This document shows positions 61,158 to 64,000 of a DNA stretch of 64,000 bases, piece by piece. How positions within the stretch are numbered: the first letter of the stretch is position 1; each line of letters begins with the position of its first letter. A program made the translations under genes and the position numbers. Under the pieces are notes generated by a model. That model was not told the origin of the DNA. It saw only the letters and a program-made list of their open reading frames with translations, and did no database searches. The DNA comes from Burkholderia sp. BCC1644 (lineage in GTDB: Bacteria; Pseudomonadota; Gammaproteobacteria; Burkholderiales; Burkholderiaceae): contig NZ_CADFEI010000023.1 of NCBI RefSeq assembly GCF_902833225.1, positions 1-64,000 on the forward strand, given 5' to 3'.

Positions 61158-61871
61158 TTACTGCTGGATCGGCGGGGTGTTCTCACGCACCTTTCTGGGG
61201 CGTCCGCGCGGCAGCGGCGACACGCGCCGGTTCGCGGTACGCGCCGCCCACTCGCGGTAATGTTCGCCGCCGAGCACCCAGCCCTTCAACGTCGCCTGCT
61301 GCAACTGGTCGGCCTGCCGCTCGTCGAGCGGCTGCTCGCACAGCTCCTTGTACGCGCGCTGGCGGTCGAACGGCGTATTGCCGAGCGCCCAGTAGAGCGG
61401 ATGGTCGGTGATCAGGCTGTCGACGGTGAGCCCGACGTGATGCCGGTAGCTCGACCAGCGATAGGCCTCGGGCGTCGCGACGAGCTGCGAACGCACGGGG
61501 CTCATCTCGACCACGCGGCTCGCGAGCAGGAAATAGCGCTCGCCTTCGATCACGGTCGCGCGGTAGCGGCCTTCCCACAGGGTGCCGCGCCGCGAGTAGC
61601 GCCGGTTGAAATGCGCGACGTAGCGGCGGCCGACAGCCTGCATCGCTTTCGGCAGGCTCGCTTCGTCGCTCGGCGTCACGAGCAGTTGCACCTGGCGCGG
61701 CAGCAGCACGTAGGCATGCACCGACAGGTGATGATCGCGTGCGGCGGCCTTCAGGCAATCGATGAAGAGTTCGTAGTCCTGGTCGTCGACGAACGCGGGT
61801 TGCTGATCCAGGCCGCGCAGTATCACGTGCTGCGGCTGGTCGGGAACGTAGAGTCGTGCTAACCGTGCCAT
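61158..61871 (-). CDS. Y1/REP-associated transposase-like protein with lost catalytic residues
   Basis: A 237-residue protein of the Y1_Tnp (IS200/REP-associated tyrosine transposase) family. The fold markers are intact: ARLYVPDQPQHVILRG at the N-terminus, YVLLP, RRGTLWEGRYRA and WSSYRHHVG. The His-x-His metal motif, normally in NHVHLL, reads RQVQLL (Gln60, Gln62). The tyrosine position of the family's YIELNPVRA motif is Val120 (VVEMSPVRS). It should therefore bind DNA but not cut it. No terminal repeats or target duplication flank it. A basic C-terminal tail (RGRPRKVREN, AT-hook-like GRPRK) may add DNA contact. It has its own terminator and codon use like its neighbours. Confidence 0.88.
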   Translation of the reverse strand: MARLARLYVPDQPQHVILRGLDQQPAFVDDQDYELFIDCLKAAARDHHLSVHAYVLLPRQVQLLVTPSDEASLPKAMQAVGRRYVAHFNRRYSRRGTLWEGRYRATVIEGERYFLLASRVVEMSPVRSQLVATPEAYRWSSYRHHVGLTVDSLITDHPLYWALGNTPFDRQRAYKELCEQPLDERQADQLQQATLKGWVLGGEHYREWAARTANRRVSPLPRGRPRKVRENTPPIQQ

Positions 61872-62006
61872 GCTGAATGTCCGTTTGAACGCGTTAGGAA
61901 ATACCCGGAGGTCCGAAAATGCGCACCTGCGTAGAATGCCTGTCCTCGCGGGGCGCGTAAGCGTACGGTCGTGCGAATCCTAGGGAGAAAACTCTAACTT
62001 ACGAGC

Positions 62007-62036
62007 TTGTTTGGTTTTAAACGCAGTCGTCATAAT
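62007..62036 (+). promoter_or_regulatory. Putative sigma70 promoter of ompW
   Basis: TTGTTT (62007-62012), an 18-base spacer and CATAAT (62031-62036), 28 bases before the start codon, in an AT-rich patch within GC-rich surroundings. Confidence 0.45.
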
Positions 62037-62064
62037 GAGCACGCCTTTGATCGGAGGAGACACA

Positions 62065-62796
62065 ATGAAACGAAAACTGGCCATTACGGGGGCCGCAGCG
62101 CTCGCATTCACGTTTGCGGGCGGTACGGCACATGCACAATCCGCAGGTGATTTCTACGTCAGCACCGGCTGGCTGCACCTTGCACCGCAGGACAGCAGCG
62201 ACCCGCTGTTCGTCTACGGCGTAGGCGGCACGCCCATCAACCAGTCGGTTCCCAACACCGGTGCCGGCATCAGTGACGCCGACACGCTCGCGCTGGCGAC
62301 CGGTTACTTCGTGACCGACCACATCGCCACCGAGTTCATCGCCGGCATCCCGCCGAAGTTCGACATCACCGGCAAGGGCCAGTTCTCGAATTTCGGTACG
62401 CTCGGCCGCGCGTACCAGTGGAGCCCCGCGCTCCTCCTCAAGTACTACTTCAACGACGCCAACGCGAAGTTCCGTCCGTATGTCGGCGTCGGCGCAACGT
62501 ATATCTGGTTTACCGGCGCGAAGATCACGAACAGCGCGTTCGAGAACGGCGTGCTCGGCGGCCCGACCAGTGCGCAGACCAGCAACCAGTGGGCGCCCGT
62601 GTTCAACGCCGGCTTCACGTACAACTTCACGAAGCACTGGTTCGCCGGCTTCTCGATGTCGTACATCCCGGTCAGCGTGACCGCGACCTTCACCACGGCC
62701 CGCCGGACGCAGGTCGGGACGCTGACGGAAACGTCGAAGGCCCATATCTCGCTGAACCCGATCGTGACGTACCTCAACGTCGGCTACCGCTTCTAA
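62065..62796 (+). CDS. ompW: OmpW-family outer-membrane protein
   Basis: A 243-residue beta-barrel porin-like protein. A signal peptide ends near GTAHAQS. The mature part has the family's eight strands, with TLALATGYFVTDHIATEFIAGIP, RPYVGVGATYIWF and a terminal YLNVGYRF ending in the Phe that the Bam machinery recognises. ATG 62065 follows GGAGGAGAC. OmpW forms a narrow hydrophobic channel for small molecules in relatives. It ends at a strong terminator. Confidence 0.93.
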   Translation: MKRKLAITGAAALAFTFAGGTAHAQSAGDFYVSTGWLHLAPQDSSDPLFVYGVGGTPINQSVPNTGAGISDADTLALATGYFVTDHIATEFIAGIPPKFDITGKGQFSNFGTLGRAYQWSPALLLKYYFNDANAKFRPYVGVGATYIWFTGAKITNSAFENGVLGGPTSAQTSNQWAPVFNAGFTYNFTKHWFAGFSMSYIPVSVTATFTTARRTQVGTLTETSKAHISLNPIVTYLNVGYRF

Positions 62797-62878
62797 GCGT
62801 AGTCGAATATTTGGGGAATGGTTAATCCTGCTGCAATTTGTAGCGGATTTTTCCAGACGTAACGTCTCCACGATGCAA

Positions 62879-62916
62879 AACGCCCCGGCGGAAAACCCGT
62901 CGGGGCGTTGTTTTTT
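62879..62916 (+). terminator. ompW terminator
   Basis: AACGCCCCG and CGGGGCGTT pair perfectly, followed by GTTTTTT on the plus strand, 82 bases after the ompW stop. Confidence 0.9.
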
Positions 62917-62965
62917 CGCATCAGGGACATTCCCGAACGGGCCCCTCCGGGCGATGCCGTGATCG

Positions 62966-63736
62966 CTAGACGACGGCGATGTCGTCCAGCGCATCGGGGG
63001 CGATCAGGTCGATCCGGTCCGTGCAGACCGCATCGACGCCCCAGCGTGCGAGTTCGCGCGCCCGTTCGAGGTCGTTCACCGTGTAAACCAGGATGCGCAA
63101 CCCTGCCGCCTTGATCGCGCGCACGAGCGGTTCGTCGAGCCGTTTGTGGTCTGCATGCAACGATACGCAGCCGAGCGCGCCGACGACCTGCGCATGCCAG
63201 TCGTCCGGCACGGCTTCGTAGAGCATCCCGCGCGGCAGCGCCGGCACGGTCGCGCGCGCCTGCTGCAGCGCATCGAACGAGAACGACGACAGTAGCGGCG
63301 GCACCGCCGCATCGCGCCAGTACGCGGCCGCGTCGGCCGCCACGCGCTGCCCGGTCTCGCGCTCGCGCCCCGGGCACGGCTTGATCTCGACATTCGCGGC
63401 CAGCCCGTGCGCGATGCAGCGCGCCGCGGCCGCCTCGAGCGTCGGCATCCGCTCGCCCGCGAACCGCGCGTCGAGCCACGCGCCCGCGTCGAGCGCGGCC
63501 AGCGCCGCATAGCGCATGCCGGCCGCCGCACCCTGGCCGTTCGACGTCCGGTCGACCGTGTCGTCGTGCAGCAGGAACGTCACGTCGTCGGCCGACAGCT
63601 TCGCGTCGAACTCGACCATCCGGTGCCCGCGGCGCGCGCCCTCGTCCAGCGCGGCGAGCGTGTTCTCCGGCGCGAGCGTGCCGCCGCCGCGATGGGCGAC
63701 GACGCGCGGATAGGGCCAGTCGGTGCGAAGGGTCAT
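62966..63736 (-). CDS. ugpQ: Glycerophosphodiester phosphodiesterase
   Basis: A 256-residue TIM-barrel enzyme releasing sn-glycerol-3-phosphate from deacylated phospholipids. The active-site motifs are AHRGGGTLAPENT, EFDAKLS and LLHDDTVDRTSNG. ATG 63736 begins MTLRTDWPYPR; an upstream in-frame ATG would overlap ugpC. It lies 28 bases after ugpC, as in the classical ugp operon. Confidence 0.95.
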   Translation of the reverse strand: MTLRTDWPYPRVVAHRGGGTLAPENTLAALDEGARRGHRMVEFDAKLSADDVTFLLHDDTVDRTSNGQGAAAGMRYAALAALDAGAWLDARFAGERMPTLEAAAARCIAHGLAANVEIKPCPGRERETGQRVAADAAAYWRDAAVPPLLSSFSFDALQQARATVPALPRGMLYEAVPDDWHAQVVGALGCVSLHADHKRLDEPLVRAIKAAGLRILVYTVNDLERARELARWGVDAVCTDRIDLIAPDALDDIAVV

Positions 63737-63764
63737 CGTCGGTCTCTCGGCTAGTGCAGCAGGC

Positions 63765-64000
63765 TCAACCGGCACGCTTGCCGGTCTCGGGATCGAAGAA
63801 ATGCAGCCGGTGAGCAGGCAGCGCGGCCGCGAGCGCCGTGCCGCGCGCGGGACGGTCCGCGTGCGGCAGGCGCACCGCGACGTCGTGATTGCCCCAGCGG
63901 CCGTGCGCGAGATTGTCCGCGCCGAGCAGCTCGCACGAGTCGACCGGCAGCGTCGCCTGCGCGACGCCCGGCTGCGGCGTCATGTGCTCGGGACGCACGC
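63765..64000 (-). CDS. ugpC: sn-Glycerol-3-phosphate ABC transporter ATPase, C-terminal end (partial)
   Basis: The last 78 codons of a MalK/UgpC-type ATPase, cut by the window edge. VRPEHM and the downstream LPVDSCELLGADNLAHGRWG belong to the C-terminal TOBE/regulatory domain. The tail RLHFFDPETGKRAG closely fits UgpC. The start and ATPase core lie beyond 64000. Confidence 0.88.
   Translation of the reverse strand, partial: VRPEHMTPQPGVAQATLPVDSCELLGADNLAHGRWGNHDVAVRLPHADRPARGTALAAALPAHRLHFFDPETGKRAG

Noticed and set aside
61158-61871. Active insertion sequence next to gltB
   Set aside because: No inverted repeats, target duplication or left/right-end hairpins were seen, and the catalytic residues are substituted.

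Overview
The window is high-GC betaproteobacterial DNA and reads as chromosome 1 of a Burkholderia sensu stricto species, probably of the Burkholderia cepacia complex. The evidence is gene content and order: one long leftward block runs mlaFEDACB, a YadG/YadH-type ABC pair, ibaG, murA, hisGDCB, marC, hisHAFIE, a DUF4870-like gene, hinT and tatABC. It is joined to sspAB, petABC, thiOSGE with a TPP riboswitch, and gltBD. Species cannot be fixed by eye.

Layout. (1) 1-9101, leftward: a type VI secretion cargo locus, vgrG then rhs, then a small immunity gene. The Rhs C-terminal tip carries an LHH-type nuclease toxin, and a displaced copy of part of the Rhs core (99% identical) lies downstream at the window edge. 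(2) 9427-13602: a cystine-type periplasmic binding protein, two small uncharacterised genes and a LytS/LytTR-type two-component pair. (3) 13869-18070: a 4.2 kb islet inserted at the 3' end of a tRNA-Thr(UGU) gene, bounded by a 45 bp perfect direct repeat. It holds four uncharacterised rightward genes, a long stretch without genes and a leftward XRE regulator, but no integrase. Short TTGGAAACGC repeats lie just inside both ends. (4) 18071-24441: tRNA-Thr, sspB, sspA, petC, petB, petA and a Nif3-like gene (leftward), then a rightward DegS-like protease. (5) 24646-42648: the tat/his/murA/mla block, many of whose genes overlap by 1-4 bases. (6) 42733-46412: thiE-thiG-thiS-thiO behind a TPP riboswitch. 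(7) 46692-52141, rightward: an SbmA/YddA-type ABC exporter, an SDR protein, an MFS transporter and a D-amino-acid dehydrogenase with an in-frame hexanucleotide repeat. (8) 52230-61871, leftward: thpR, an AGCS sodium:alanine symporter, gltD, gltB and a transposase-like gene whose catalytic residues appear lost. (9) 62065-64000: ompW (rightward), then ugpQ and the end of ugpC (leftward).

Most of the window is conserved housekeeping DNA. The accessory parts are the Rhs locus and the tRNA-Thr islet. The best candidate for an undescribed system is the tightly coupled three-gene unit at 14972-16907, with the DUF6680-like gene at 14091-14789, carried by the islet.
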